DNA of 64,000 bases, taken from positions 62,001-126,000 of the forward strand of contig PDPE01000028.1 of assembly GCA_002747395.1 (NCBI GenBank), in the 5' to 3' direction. Every line of letters starts with the position of its first letter. The first letter of the stretch is position 1. Of the stretch, positions 55,125-63,165 are shown piece by piece. The notes under the pieces are model-generated. The model saw only the letters and a list, made by a program, of their open reading frames with translations. It was not told where the DNA came from and did not search any database. Origin of the DNA: Pseudomonadota bacterium (GTDB lineage: Bacteria > Pseudomonadota > Gammaproteobacteria > Pseudomonadales > Oleiphilaceae). The translations under genes were made by a program, and so were the position numbers.

Positions 55125-56429
55125 ATGAAAAAAAAACTCCTTTCAACCATTTTACAAGCCATTGTGTTCTATGCGCTGCCTGTAATAGCCACGTCGGTGC
55201 TACTCTATTACCTGGTTATCTGGCTGCGCCTGATTCCACCCCAGTCTGTGACCATGGCGGCCGGCAAGCCGGGCAGCGCTTACCATGAGGTTGCCGTCGC
55301 CTATCAGAAAGTTCTGGCAGAGGATGGAATAACCCTGAAAATCATTGAAACCGCCGGTTCGGCAGAAAACCGGGATCTGATGGATAATCCCGACGGCAAG
55401 GCGGACATCGCACTGATACAAGGCGGGATTACATCCACCAACCCTGAACTGAATGCTCTCGCGGCAGTTTTTCCGGAACCGTTACTGACCTTTGCCCGGT
55501 CAGACAAAGCGACCAGCGGCAACCCCGGAGAATGGGACGGTTACCGTGTGGCAACAGGCTCGACAGGCGGCGGAACTCGTGCAGTGGTGCAACAACTGGC
55601 CCATATCACAGGAGTCCCTGCCCTGAGTTCGGATTCGGATTTCAACAACCAGGAAGCATCGGAGGCATTGGTCAGGGGTGATCTGGATATCGCATTTTTC
55701 GTTGCTCCACTCAGCGCCCCCTACCTGCAGCCACTCTACAATTCGACGGAAATAAAACTGCTACCCCTTCAGCATGCCCGGGCACTGGCCAATCAACTCC
55801 CGGAAGCACGCTGGATCGAGCTTTATGGCGGTGCCATTCGTTACTCCCCGGCCTACCCCCCTGAAACAGTCCCGTTAATCACCATGGTAACCAAGCTTGT
55901 CGCAAGGGATAACCTGCATCCGGCACTCGTCAACCGTCTGGTTCGAGCCATGATTCGGGTACATATGAAACCTGGCCCTTTGGTGATGGATTACAGCTTT
56001 CCCAATACGGAACTGCTGGATATGAAAGCAGATATCTATTCCGCCAAGCTGCTAAGAGAAGGGTTCAGCCCTCTGGAATCCTTTATCCCCTACTGGATGG
56101 CCGCCCAGATCAACCGGTTCGCCATATTGCTACTGCCCATTGTCTTTCTTCTTTTACCACTATTTAAAGTGTTACCTGCACTGGTGGCCTGGCGAATGCG
56201 GGCAAGAGTGTATCGATATTATGATCGTTTGCATGAGATAGATTTACAACTCTCTGATCAATCGGACAAAAAACCGGATAAAGAAGAACGGGAGAAATTG
56301 TCGAAAGAGCTGGAAGAAATCGAAGCCGGGCTACGCGATGAATCCTTGCCGCTGAGATATCGGGAACAAGCCTATATTGCCTCCGGGCACGTTGGTTTCG
56401 TTCGTCGAAAGCTGCAACCGAACCGCTGA
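55125..56429 (+). CDS. TAXI-family TRAP-type solute-binding protein, membrane-anchored, orphan
   Basis: 434 residues. A hydrophobic N-terminal segment (LQAIVFYALPVIATSVLLYYLVIWL, in part) serves as uncleaved anchor. The TAXI binding domain follows: VTMAAGKPGSAYHEVAVAYQ, ADIALIQGG, ATGSTGGGTR and DIAFFVAPLSAPY. A second membrane segment (about 328-355) and a charged, probably cytoplasmic coiled-coil tail (about 375-420, KKPDKEEREKLSKELEEIEAG) complete it. Ordinary TAXI proteins are free periplasmic proteins of ~320 residues and sit beside a DctQM-type permease. Here no permease is present, so the protein may sense a ligand and signal inwards rather than feed a transporter. Confidence 0.8.
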   Translation: MKKKLLSTILQAIVFYALPVIATSVLLYYLVIWLRLIPPQSVTMAAGKPGSAYHEVAVAYQKVLAEDGITLKIIETAGSAENRDLMDNPDGKADIALIQGGITSTNPELNALAAVFPEPLLTFARSDKATSGNPGEWDGYRVATGSTGGGTRAVVQQLAHITGVPALSSDSDFNNQEASEALVRGDLDIAFFVAPLSAPYLQPLYNSTEIKLLPLQHARALANQLPEARWIELYGGAIRYSPAYPPETVPLITMVTKLVARDNLHPALVNRLVRAMIRVHMKPGPLVMDYSFPNTELLDMKADIYSAKLLREGFSPLESFIPYWMAAQINRFAILLLPIVFLLLPLFKVLPALVAWRMRARVYRYYDRLHEIDLQLSDQSDKKPDKEEREKLSKELEEIEAGLRDESLPLRYREQAYIASGHVGFVRRKLQPNR

Positions 56430-56597
56430 GTCCAGGTCAGAAATGGCGCCGAAAATCCCCGAAATCAGGCTGTTCTCTGCTTTCAGCTGAATTCGGGGCG
56501 GCTCCGGTTGATGCCGGTTTCCTGCCTGCCATTCCGGTAATTTGCATGATTTCCGGGTTTGTAACTGTTCAGCCAGGCCTGTCAGGAATACGATGAC

Positions 56598-58436
56598 TTG
56601 CTTCAGGAGTCACGCTTTACCGGAGTTTTTCAATTGAATCAATTTGCTTTCGAAGTCACTCTGCACGAGGAAGATGACAGGATAGTCTATGCCCAATTGG
56701 CCCCCTGTTTCGGACACAAAGAATTAACCAGAACAGATATATTGGCTCTTCTGGACTCGTCTGGCTACGCCGATCTGTATCGCCTTGAAAACAAACTGTC
56801 CGAGTTGCTTGAAGCCGACAGGGAACTGGCAAAACAATGCAGGCAGCTATTGAAAGATGTGGCCCAAAACAGGCACGCAGACCAAAACGGCCAGGTGGAA
56901 GATGAAGAGGCAGTTTCCGACGAAGAAAACCAATCGGAATCCCTGCACATACTTGAAGAAATGGGCATGGAATATCCCCGATTCCCGATAGCTGAACGCC
57001 GGGATGCAAAGGTATTGATAGAAACAGACGAGGCTGATCTTCATGCATACCTTGGCCTTCTCCCGCCCTGCGGGGGCAATCCGGCAGATCAAAAAGCCGT
57101 TACCAATGCAATAAGGCAGGCAGGGGTCAAGTTCGGCCTCATCCAGGAGGCGGTGACCACTGCAGTGAAGCGCTTTGATACTGAAAAAACGCCGGTTCTT
57201 ATTGCCAAAGGGAAAAAGCCGGTCAAAGGGAAAAACTCGGATTTTGAGCACCTGGTTGAGTCTGTGGTGTGCCATGGCCCCCAGGAAGACTCTCGTGGCA
57301 AACTGAACTACCTGGATGTCAATGAGTTCGTTCTGGTAGAGCCCGGAACACCATTGATGCGCAGGACACAACCGGGGCCCGGGATAAGCGGGGTGGATGT
57401 GTTTGGTCGCCCTGTTCCCGCTGAAAGTGGCGATATTCTTCCGTTCAGTTCCAAAGTGGAAGGGGCAAAGGTCTCCGACAACGACCCCGACTTGCTGATT
57501 GCCATTCAGAAGGGGCACCCGATTGTATTCAAGACAGGGGTGACCGTAGACCCGGCTCTGGAACTGAAAAATGTCAGCCTGGCAACCGGCAATATTGACT
57601 ATGACGGCTCAGTGCATGTCAGGGAGGATGTTGCAGATGGCATGACAGTCAAGGCAAGCGGCAATGTTATTGTGAACGGCGTTGTCGGAAAGGCGACCGT
57701 CATTGCCGGGGGAGATATCATTATTGATCAGGGGCTAATAGGAGGAGGACATTCGGAAGAAGGGAAAACCAATCACAGCTTTGGTGCAAAAATATACAGC
57801 AAGGGGAATGTATCTGCTCGCTTTATCACCTGTGCCCAAATAAAAGCCGGTGGCTCTGTCATGGCTCAGGAATACATAAGTCACAGCGATATCGATGCAA
57901 CAGACTCTGTTCTCCTGGGCCAAAAAAGAGGAAATGGCCAGTTAATCGGAGGCGAAACGCGTGCCTTCAACAAAGTGGCAGCCAAAACACTGGGCACTAA
58001 AGCCTATGTGCCAACTGCCATTCGGGTGGGCGCCGATCCTGACACCTTACCCAGGCTGCGAAGCACCATGAAGAATCTCAAGCAGTTAAGAAACAAGGTT
58101 TACGAAATCAACGTAACTCTGAACACATTTTCCACCCGGGGCAGGCGAACAACGCTTACTGACCGACAAAAAGAACTTGTATCCCGGTACAAAAAACAGC
58201 AACAAGACCTCAACAACGAGGTTGCCGCAGTTATGAGCGAGAAACGGGCCTTGCAATCTCTCCTTGTCAAGAGCAAGGCTTCCACAGTCACAGCCAGCAA
58301 GGCTATCTACTCCAATGTAAAGGTGAACATTCTTCATACGGGAAAAAGAGTCACCGAAGATATGGGGCGTGGCACTTTCAGGTTTTCAGCGCGTCATACC
58401 GTCATTGAAAGGCAGCCATTGAAAGGCAGTCATTGA
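56598..58436 (+). CDS. FapA-family protein (DUF342)
   Basis: 612 residues. A variable N-terminal domain and an acidic linker (about 100-120) are followed by the DUF342/FapA core. The segment LDVNEFVLVEPGTPLMRR is at about 235-252, then GVDVFGRPVPA and a repetitive beta-helix (about 320-470; GSVHVREDVADGMTVKASGN in part). A coiled coil lies near 490-560. FapA proteins are linked to polar flagella and EIIA-Glc in Vibrio, and related DUF342 proteins to cell-envelope or sporulation structures. No flagellar gene is near. The start is uncertain: TTG at 56598, or TTG at 56634 preceded by CCGGAG. The extreme C-terminus is made of a tandem repeat. Confidence 0.78.
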   Translation: MLQESRFTGVFQLNQFAFEVTLHEEDDRIVYAQLAPCFGHKELTRTDILALLDSSGYADLYRLENKLSELLEADRELAKQCRQLLKDVAQNRHADQNGQVEDEEAVSDEENQSESLHILEEMGMEYPRFPIAERRDAKVLIETDEADLHAYLGLLPPCGGNPADQKAVTNAIRQAGVKFGLIQEAVTTAVKRFDTEKTPVLIAKGKKPVKGKNSDFEHLVESVVCHGPQEDSRGKLNYLDVNEFVLVEPGTPLMRRTQPGPGISGVDVFGRPVPAESGDILPFSSKVEGAKVSDNDPDLLIAIQKGHPIVFKTGVTVDPALELKNVSLATGNIDYDGSVHVREDVADGMTVKASGNVIVNGVVGKATVIAGGDIIIDQGLIGGGHSEEGKTNHSFGAKIYSKGNVSARFITCAQIKAGGSVMAQEYISHSDIDATDSVLLGQKRGNGQLIGGETRAFNKVAAKTLGTKAYVPTAIRVGADPDTLPRLRSTMKNLKQLRNKVYEINVTLNTFSTRGRRTTLTDRQKELVSRYKKQQQDLNNEVAAVMSEKRALQSLLVKSKASTVTASKAIYSNVKVNILHTGKRVTEDMGRGTFRFSARHTVIERQPLKGSH

Positions 58437-58454
58437 CAAGGACAGTCATTGACA
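58403..58454. repeat. 14-16-bp tandem repeat over the end of the FapA-like gene
   Basis: Units CATTGAAAGGCAGC, CATTGAAAGGCAGT and CATTGACAAGGACAGT, then CATTGACAC. The gene's stop codon lies in the third unit. Confidence 0.85.
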
Positions 58455-58511
58455 CAAGCAGTCACCCGTACCAGCAACACAGAAAAGGACGTTGATAAAA
58501 GAGAACCCGGT

Positions 58512-58778
58512 TCAGCCCACCTTGAGATTCTTCTTTTCAATCACCTCATCCTCTGCATGCCAGGAAACCCGAATATTCAGTTTGTGACGAGCCTCATCCT
58601 TGCGAGCCGTCAACTTCAGATTTAACAACCCCCTGGGCTCCAGAACAATTTCACCATCTTCATCACTAAATGTTAGCGAGCCTTTTGCCAATCCCTTTGC
58701 CAGTGACTCCAGAATGGCCTTCACTTTTTTGGCGTCCTGCAAGGACTCGTGCCGGAAACCGTTTTTACCTTCAGCCAT
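58512..58778 (-). CDS. Amphi-Trp domain protein
   Basis: 88 residues. It matches the small 'amphi-Trp' family: SLQDAKKVKAILESLAKGLAKGSLTF, an acidic DEDGEIVLEP turn, LNLKLTARKD and an alternating strand RVSWHAEDEV containing the single Trp. The name refers to an amphipathic strand with Trp. Function unknown. In NCBI families it is associated by gene context with an HprK-related kinase and an ATP-grasp enzyme, exactly as here. It overlaps the metallophosphoesterase stop by 8 bases, so it is the last gene of the operon. Confidence 0.85.
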   Translation of the reverse strand: MAEGKNGFRHESLQDAKKVKAILESLAKGLAKGSLTFSDEDGEIVLEPRGLLNLKLTARKDEARHKLNIRVSWHAEDEVIEKKNLKVG

Positions 58779-60150
58779 ATGACCTCTTGTGCTTTTTTTT
58801 ACCCGTTACGTTTTTGGGTTGAAAGACCTTGGCGTGGGGGTAGTCCTTGCTGATACCGATAACACAACCCTCGGGCTGAATCAGCGTCACCCCCATTCCA
58901 TAGCCCTCCATTCCCTCTTTTTTTCTGGTATTGCGATCCAGGGACACATCACACTCAATATGAATCATGCCCTGACGAAGCATGATTCGCTGACCATGAA
59001 GCCGATTATTATGCCCGTGAACAATCGCATGAATACCTTGCCTGTACACCCTGTCAACACCCTGATTCGTCAATGGCAAATCGACTTTTCTGTATTTGGT
59101 TCGCATGGTATTGGCCAGCGGCCCGAAATAAAAATCAAACAGGTTATGTTTGATCTGCTTGCGAAACAGCTTGTTAATATGCCCTATGCCTTCACGCTCG
59201 ATCATACTGCTAATTCGATCATCCAGCCCCGCATGTATAAACAGAAACGAGCCACTTCGCCAGGCAAGCCGCATTTTTTCGAAAAACCAGTAAAACTCCC
59301 CTTTCGGTGATAAAAAGAGTTCCTGGCATTTCAATGCTGCGGCATACACATCCCTTATGGATAACCCCGCCTCCTTGCATGCCCCCTCAAAGGTATTCAG
59401 CTTTCTCTTCATGCGGCTCATTTCACGCTTGATGGCAGGGCCGGACATCAAGCGCCGGGCATCTTCCGGGAAAGCCTTGAACCAGTTTTCTGACGGAGAA
59501 AGCCGCTGTAAACACTCATTGTTGCCGGGTATGCCGTCGAGCGCATGTTTGCCTTTCAGATAAGTCGAATGAATTTCCTTTAACAAGGGAATCGCCTTGG
59601 GCGACATCCGTAGAAAAAAGTGCTCGGTAGTGGTGGTTTTTTCCAGCGTCATCGAGCGGATACCCATTAACAGTCTCATGTCATGGTTGCCCGCCAGCAG
59701 CTTTACATTGGCACCGCTTTTCATCAGCTTGTGAAGACTTTTGAGCAATCTCAGATTACTCGGCCCTTTATCAAGGCAATCGCCACCAATCACAAATACA
59801 CCCTGCTTCCCCTTTTTGGTCAGCTTGTAATCCATCGCATCCGGGCCGGTTTTGCGAACACCGCCCGAGGCAACCAGAGAGCCGCAAAACGCATCGGCAT
59901 CGGCATGAGCATCAGCAATAAAAAAGACCTGGCGTTTGGGCCATTGCCATGAGCAATGTCGGGTCGCACGATACAGCACTTCCCCGTAAATATGGTCATT
60001 CTTCCTGGCCGCCCGGGCATGGGCTCTGGTACCGGGGGAGAAAATATGCGCCCCGAGAAGCCAGGTCTCGGACGTGGAAGGCAACACTCCCTGAATCCAC
60101 TTTTTTCCGCGGTACTCCGGTAACTTGACCGGTTTGTTTTTTTGTGACAT
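58771..60150 (-). CDS. Calcineurin-like metallophosphoesterase
   Basis: 459 residues. The dimetal phosphoesterase motifs appear in order: FFIADAHADAD (about 76-86), GGDCLDKGPSNL (about 117-128), LLAGNHDMRLL (about 156-166), LFIHAGLDD and VHGHNNRLHG. The substrate cannot be told from these. The N-terminus has LLGAHIFSPGTRAHARAARKNDH, which resembles no common PPP enzyme, and an insertion of ~100 residues lies between GNHD and the His motif. It overlaps the amphi-Trp gene and follows the histidine phosphatase after 94 bases. Confidence 0.82.
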   Translation of the reverse strand: MSQKNKPVKLPEYRGKKWIQGVLPSTSETWLLGAHIFSPGTRAHARAARKNDHIYGEVLYRATRHCSWQWPKRQVFFIADAHADADAFCGSLVASGGVRKTGPDAMDYKLTKKGKQGVFVIGGDCLDKGPSNLRLLKSLHKLMKSGANVKLLAGNHDMRLLMGIRSMTLEKTTTTEHFFLRMSPKAIPLLKEIHSTYLKGKHALDGIPGNNECLQRLSPSENWFKAFPEDARRLMSGPAIKREMSRMKRKLNTFEGACKEAGLSIRDVYAAALKCQELFLSPKGEFYWFFEKMRLAWRSGSFLFIHAGLDDRISSMIEREGIGHINKLFRKQIKHNLFDFYFGPLANTMRTKYRKVDLPLTNQGVDRVYRQGIHAIVHGHNNRLHGQRIMLRQGMIHIECDVSLDRNTRKKEGMEGYGMGVTLIQPEGCVIGISKDYPHAKVFQPKNVTGKKKHKRSYG

Positions 60151-60244
60151 TTGGCTGAACCCGTTACTGTCTGGTTTGTATAGTGTTTTTTTTATTCGAC
60201 CTCACATTCACTGCACCGGATTGAAACTGGCAATCATCACCAGA

Positions 60245-61018
60245 CTAATCAGTATAGCTGCTTTTCAGACCACGCACCTTCCATTCACCGTCCACCTGTC
60301 GCCATTCGCCGTCAGGAGAATATTCAAAATAAACAGGCCTGGCGTGGTACATACTCAATCCTGCTATCTGATCAAACTCCAGTATCCCCATGACACAGGC
60401 CGCATGCCTCAATGCGGCTCCGTGACCGACAAAGACCTTGAGCAGGCCTCTGCCCGAAGCAGCCTGCTCAATCTGAAGTTGCTGCATTCTGCGGGTGATA
60501 TGCCTCGCCACCCTCTCCCCGGCCTGTAACAATGACTCGGCACCCTGGGTCGGCAACTGATAATGGCTGTTTGATTTCCAGTCGGCAGGCGGACTCTCAA
60601 ATCTGGGGTCACCCGCAAGAATGGATTCGATCTGTCGGGTCGTCAGGTTCGCCAGGCTGCCCACACAACGCTCGGCAAGATCATCAAAACCCTGAACTGA
60701 AAAAGAAGCACCCTGCGGGGCAATTTGCCCTGCCATGATTTTCGCAGTCTGCCAGGCCCTGAGCAAATTGGAGCTGTCTATTTCTGTATGCAGATCAATC
60801 CGGTTTTCTTTTATAAAACGAGCGATATCCTGTCCGCCAGACCGCGCCTGAAACTCCCCCTCTTCATTCAGGGCAAAAGGTTGATGAGCACTGGGCGTAT
60901 CTGGCAGCTGATGATAATCACCGTGCCGGACAATCGCCACGAAAAGCCCTGACTTTGCTTTTCCGTCTGTCTCCTCTGTTTTCACTGCCTTCACTGCCCC
61001 CTTGTCCACTTTAGCCAT
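60245..61018 (-). CDS. Histidine phosphatase superfamily protein
   Basis: 257 residues. The catalytic RHG is at 31-33 in VAIVRHGDYHQLP, and the second His lies in VFVGHGAALRHAA. In between, the SSNLLRAWQTAKIMAG region and the acid-base segment ERCVGSLANL are typical of the phosphoglycerate-mutase-like fold. It is active on small phospho-compounds or phosphohistidine; substrate unknown. It overlaps the upstream SixA-Nudix gene by 8 bases, so translation is coupled. A tail (QVDGEWKVRGLKSSY) follows the domain. Confidence 0.84.
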   Translation of the reverse strand: MAKVDKGAVKAVKTEETDGKAKSGLFVAIVRHGDYHQLPDTPSAHQPFALNEEGEFQARSGGQDIARFIKENRIDLHTEIDSSNLLRAWQTAKIMAGQIAPQGASFSVQGFDDLAERCVGSLANLTTRQIESILAGDPRFESPPADWKSNSHYQLPTQGAESLLQAGERVARHITRRMQQLQIEQAASGRGLLKVFVGHGAALRHAACVMGILEFDQIAGLSMYHARPVYFEYSPDGEWRQVDGEWKVRGLKSSYTD

Positions 61019-61982
61019 GCTGCTTCAGGCTCTTTTCAAGTGACAACAGAATCGGTTTCAGCTCGTTATGCTTAAGCAGAGAGCAGGCAGTTTTTATATC
61101 AACCCACTTCCTGCCACGATGATTTTCCTGCCATTGCCCGGAAGGCATCTGGTTTTCCACTTTCATGGCAAAAACAGAGACATGGCACTTTGCTCCCCAC
61201 TTTTCGATTTGACAGGAGCCCAGCATATTCTGATCCACCTGGCCGGTAATACCGGCCTCTTCCCAGGCTTCCTGTCTGGCAGATTCTTCAGGCGACAAAC
61301 CGGGTTCCACAATTCCCTTGGGGACACTCCAGTGCTTTTTGCCACTGGAACCGATTACCATCACTTCAGGTTGCCCGTCTTTGATACGGTAGGGAATCAC
61401 CGCAGACTGGGTATAATAATACGCGGGGCGATCCCGTCGCTCCGCTCCGTCAGGCGCGGGATAGGGAAATTTTTCAGGCAATGATCTGGCTCTGACTACA
61501 TCCACCACCTCTCCCGAGTGCCTTGCCAATGCAGACCAGTCATCCGGCATGCTGATACGGGCAACCGTAGCCGTGGGGAGCAGCTTTCCGTCATCGGGAA
61601 TCCGCAGCCTGTCACGGGCAAGGTATTCCAGCACTTCTTCCAGACAGGGGTTATGGCCAACCAGCATCACCCGTAGGCTGTCCTGGCTCACTTCGGCCAG
61701 TACGCCGAGCGTGGTTTCAACATTTGCCATATAAAGTCGGGGATCGACAGTAACATGCCTTGCGGTCAGGCCTGCCGCCTTGACGCATTTTTCAGCCGTA
61801 TTGATTGCCCGGGCTGCGGGCGAAGAGATAATCCTGTCTGGCACAACCCGGTTTTCTTGAAGCCAGGCTCCAATGCGTTGTGCGCCTGCCTTACCCCTTT
61901 TTTTCAATGGTCGATCAAAGTCTTTGACCCCGGTACTCCAGTCAGACTTGCCATGACGCAAAAGAAACAGCTCTCTTCCCAT
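61011..61982 (-). CDS. SixA-like histidine phosphatase fused to a Nudix hydrolase
   Basis: 323 residues from the ATG at 61982 (GGGGTAGA upstream). The N-terminal half (1 to about 160) is a SixA-type phosphohistidine phosphatase: LFLLRHGKSDW (RHG 9-11), DRPLKKRGKAGAQRIG, SSPAARAINTAE and VGHNPCLEEVLEYL. The C-terminal half (about 190-323) is a Nudix domain with the box GLSPEESARQEAWEEAGI after WSVPKGIVEP. This resembles the diphosphoinositol/diadenosine-polyphosphate subgroup. The canonical Arg of REUXEEXGU is Gln here. A GTG start at 62075 would overlap the kinase gene, but its extra residues come from a tandem repeat. Confidence 0.83.
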   Translation of the reverse strand: MGRELFLLRHGKSDWSTGVKDFDRPLKKRGKAGAQRIGAWLQENRVVPDRIISSPAARAINTAEKCVKAAGLTARHVTVDPRLYMANVETTLGVLAEVSQDSLRVMLVGHNPCLEEVLEYLARDRLRIPDDGKLLPTATVARISMPDDWSALARHSGEVVDVVRARSLPEKFPYPAPDGAERRDRPAYYYTQSAVIPYRIKDGQPEVMVIGSSGKKHWSVPKGIVEPGLSPEESARQEAWEEAGITGQVDQNMLGSCQIEKWGAKCHVSVFAMKVENQMPSGQWQENHRGRKWVDIKTACSLLKHNELKPILLSLEKSLKQHG

Positions 61983-61999
61983 TCTACCCCTGCCGCTCT

Positions 62000-62042
62000 T
62001 GTTTGATATGTTTACTGTGTTTGATATGTTTACTGTGTTTGG
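62000..62042. repeat. 18-bp tandem repeat, 2.4 copies
   Basis: TGTTTGATATGTTTACTG twice in full, then a partial copy, in the short gap between the kinase gene and the SixA-Nudix gene. Confidence 0.9.
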
Positions 62043-62053
62043 ACTGCCTGTAT

Positions 62054-63151
62054 CTATTTGAGTAATTTCATGCACCGTGCTGCAAGCGCATCAAAGTCAA
62101 CCCTGCCTCTGGCTTCGTAAACAGGCACAGACTCAAGCACTTTCAGATAGGCGTTCTGATCACTCCCTTCATCATCCCGGTGAAAATGACCATCAAGGTG
62201 CTGATAAAAAGGGCCTGGGGATTTCATAATGGCTGTCGTCAGCAGTTCACGACGCTCTGCCAGATTCACCTGTTCGAGACTCAAAGGTTCCTGACCATCC
62301 CGACTCCAGTTCAACACCAGAAATGCACCCAGCGGGGCATCCATGGCAATGCGATCCTGGCCATATACCTCATCCACCATAACATCATACTTGTCTTCCA
62401 GATGCCACAGCTCCTCTTTGGGCAGCGCCATCAGGGCATTTCGTTCCGCCTCCGGTATTAACGGGTGCAGCCGGGCATTATGGACAATGGTGCCGGGGTT
62501 GACCCGGGGCAGCTTGGGAATACCGGCCGCTGACACCTGCCCGGATTGCTGTCGGATAAACAGCCTGTCGTTGGTCAGATATTTCGTGGCATCATTCTCC
62601 AGCATCCGTAACATCAGCGTCGATTTGCCACCACCGGAAAAACCGGCCATACCCAGTGCCTTTCCGTTGTGTACCAGTGCTGCTGCATGGCAAATCAGCC
62701 ACTCATTACGTTGCAGCCAGTTCATATACTGGGCATTGATAAAGTTGATAACCTGATTGTCATGCCTGGCGCAGGCTCCGGCAGCAATCCGGCAGGATTC
62801 AGACTGTAAAAACACCAGGCCGGTTCTTACTTTCCGCACCAGTCGGCCATCCGGAAAATCAAAATAGCTGTCTTTTCTTCCGGTTTTCCCAGGCTCTCGC
62901 TTCCAGTCGGTAAATTCGACTCCGAGATCCGGTTCAGGCGAGTCAATGGCAATGACTTCAAAATCAGTCTCCGTTGCATCCACCAACACATGCGCGAAGT
63001 AACGTGCCAGCTTGCCCATCAGCACCTCGCTGTTGGTTCGAAACCGAATACGACACTGCCCTGCTGATAAATACAGGGCATCTTCAAGCAGGCTGTACCC
63101 GTCCTGCAATCGCCCGGCAAATTGTCGGAGCTGTTCATTTTTTGTATTCAC
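62054..63151 (-). CDS. HprK-related kinase B
   Basis: 365 residues. The P-loop GFSGGGKST lies at about 168-176 in a context (NGKALGMAGFSGGGKST, then KYLTNDRLFI) matching the 'HprK-related kinase B' family. It is a relative of HPr(Ser) kinase that is not part of the PTS. The region before it (about 20-150) is an N-terminal module with a beta-rich look, and the C-terminus holds helices ending RCMKLLK. The phosphate acceptor is unknown; no HPr or PTS gene is near. Preceded by the ATP-grasp gene with a 14-base gap. Confidence 0.82.
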   Translation of the reverse strand: MNTKNEQLRQFAGRLQDGYSLLEDALYLSAGQCRIRFRTNSEVLMGKLARYFAHVLVDATETDFEVIAIDSPEPDLGVEFTDWKREPGKTGRKDSYFDFPDGRLVRKVRTGLVFLQSESCRIAAGACARHDNQVINFINAQYMNWLQRNEWLICHAAALVHNGKALGMAGFSGGGKSTLMLRMLENDATKYLTNDRLFIRQQSGQVSAAGIPKLPRVNPGTIVHNARLHPLIPEAERNALMALPKEELWHLEDKYDVMVDEVYGQDRIAMDAPLGAFLVLNWSRDGQEPLSLEQVNLAERRELLTTAIMKSPGPFYQHLDGHFHRDDEGSDQNAYLKVLESVPVYEARGRVDFDALAARCMKLLK

Positions 63152-63165
63152 GGCAGTCTCCCTGT

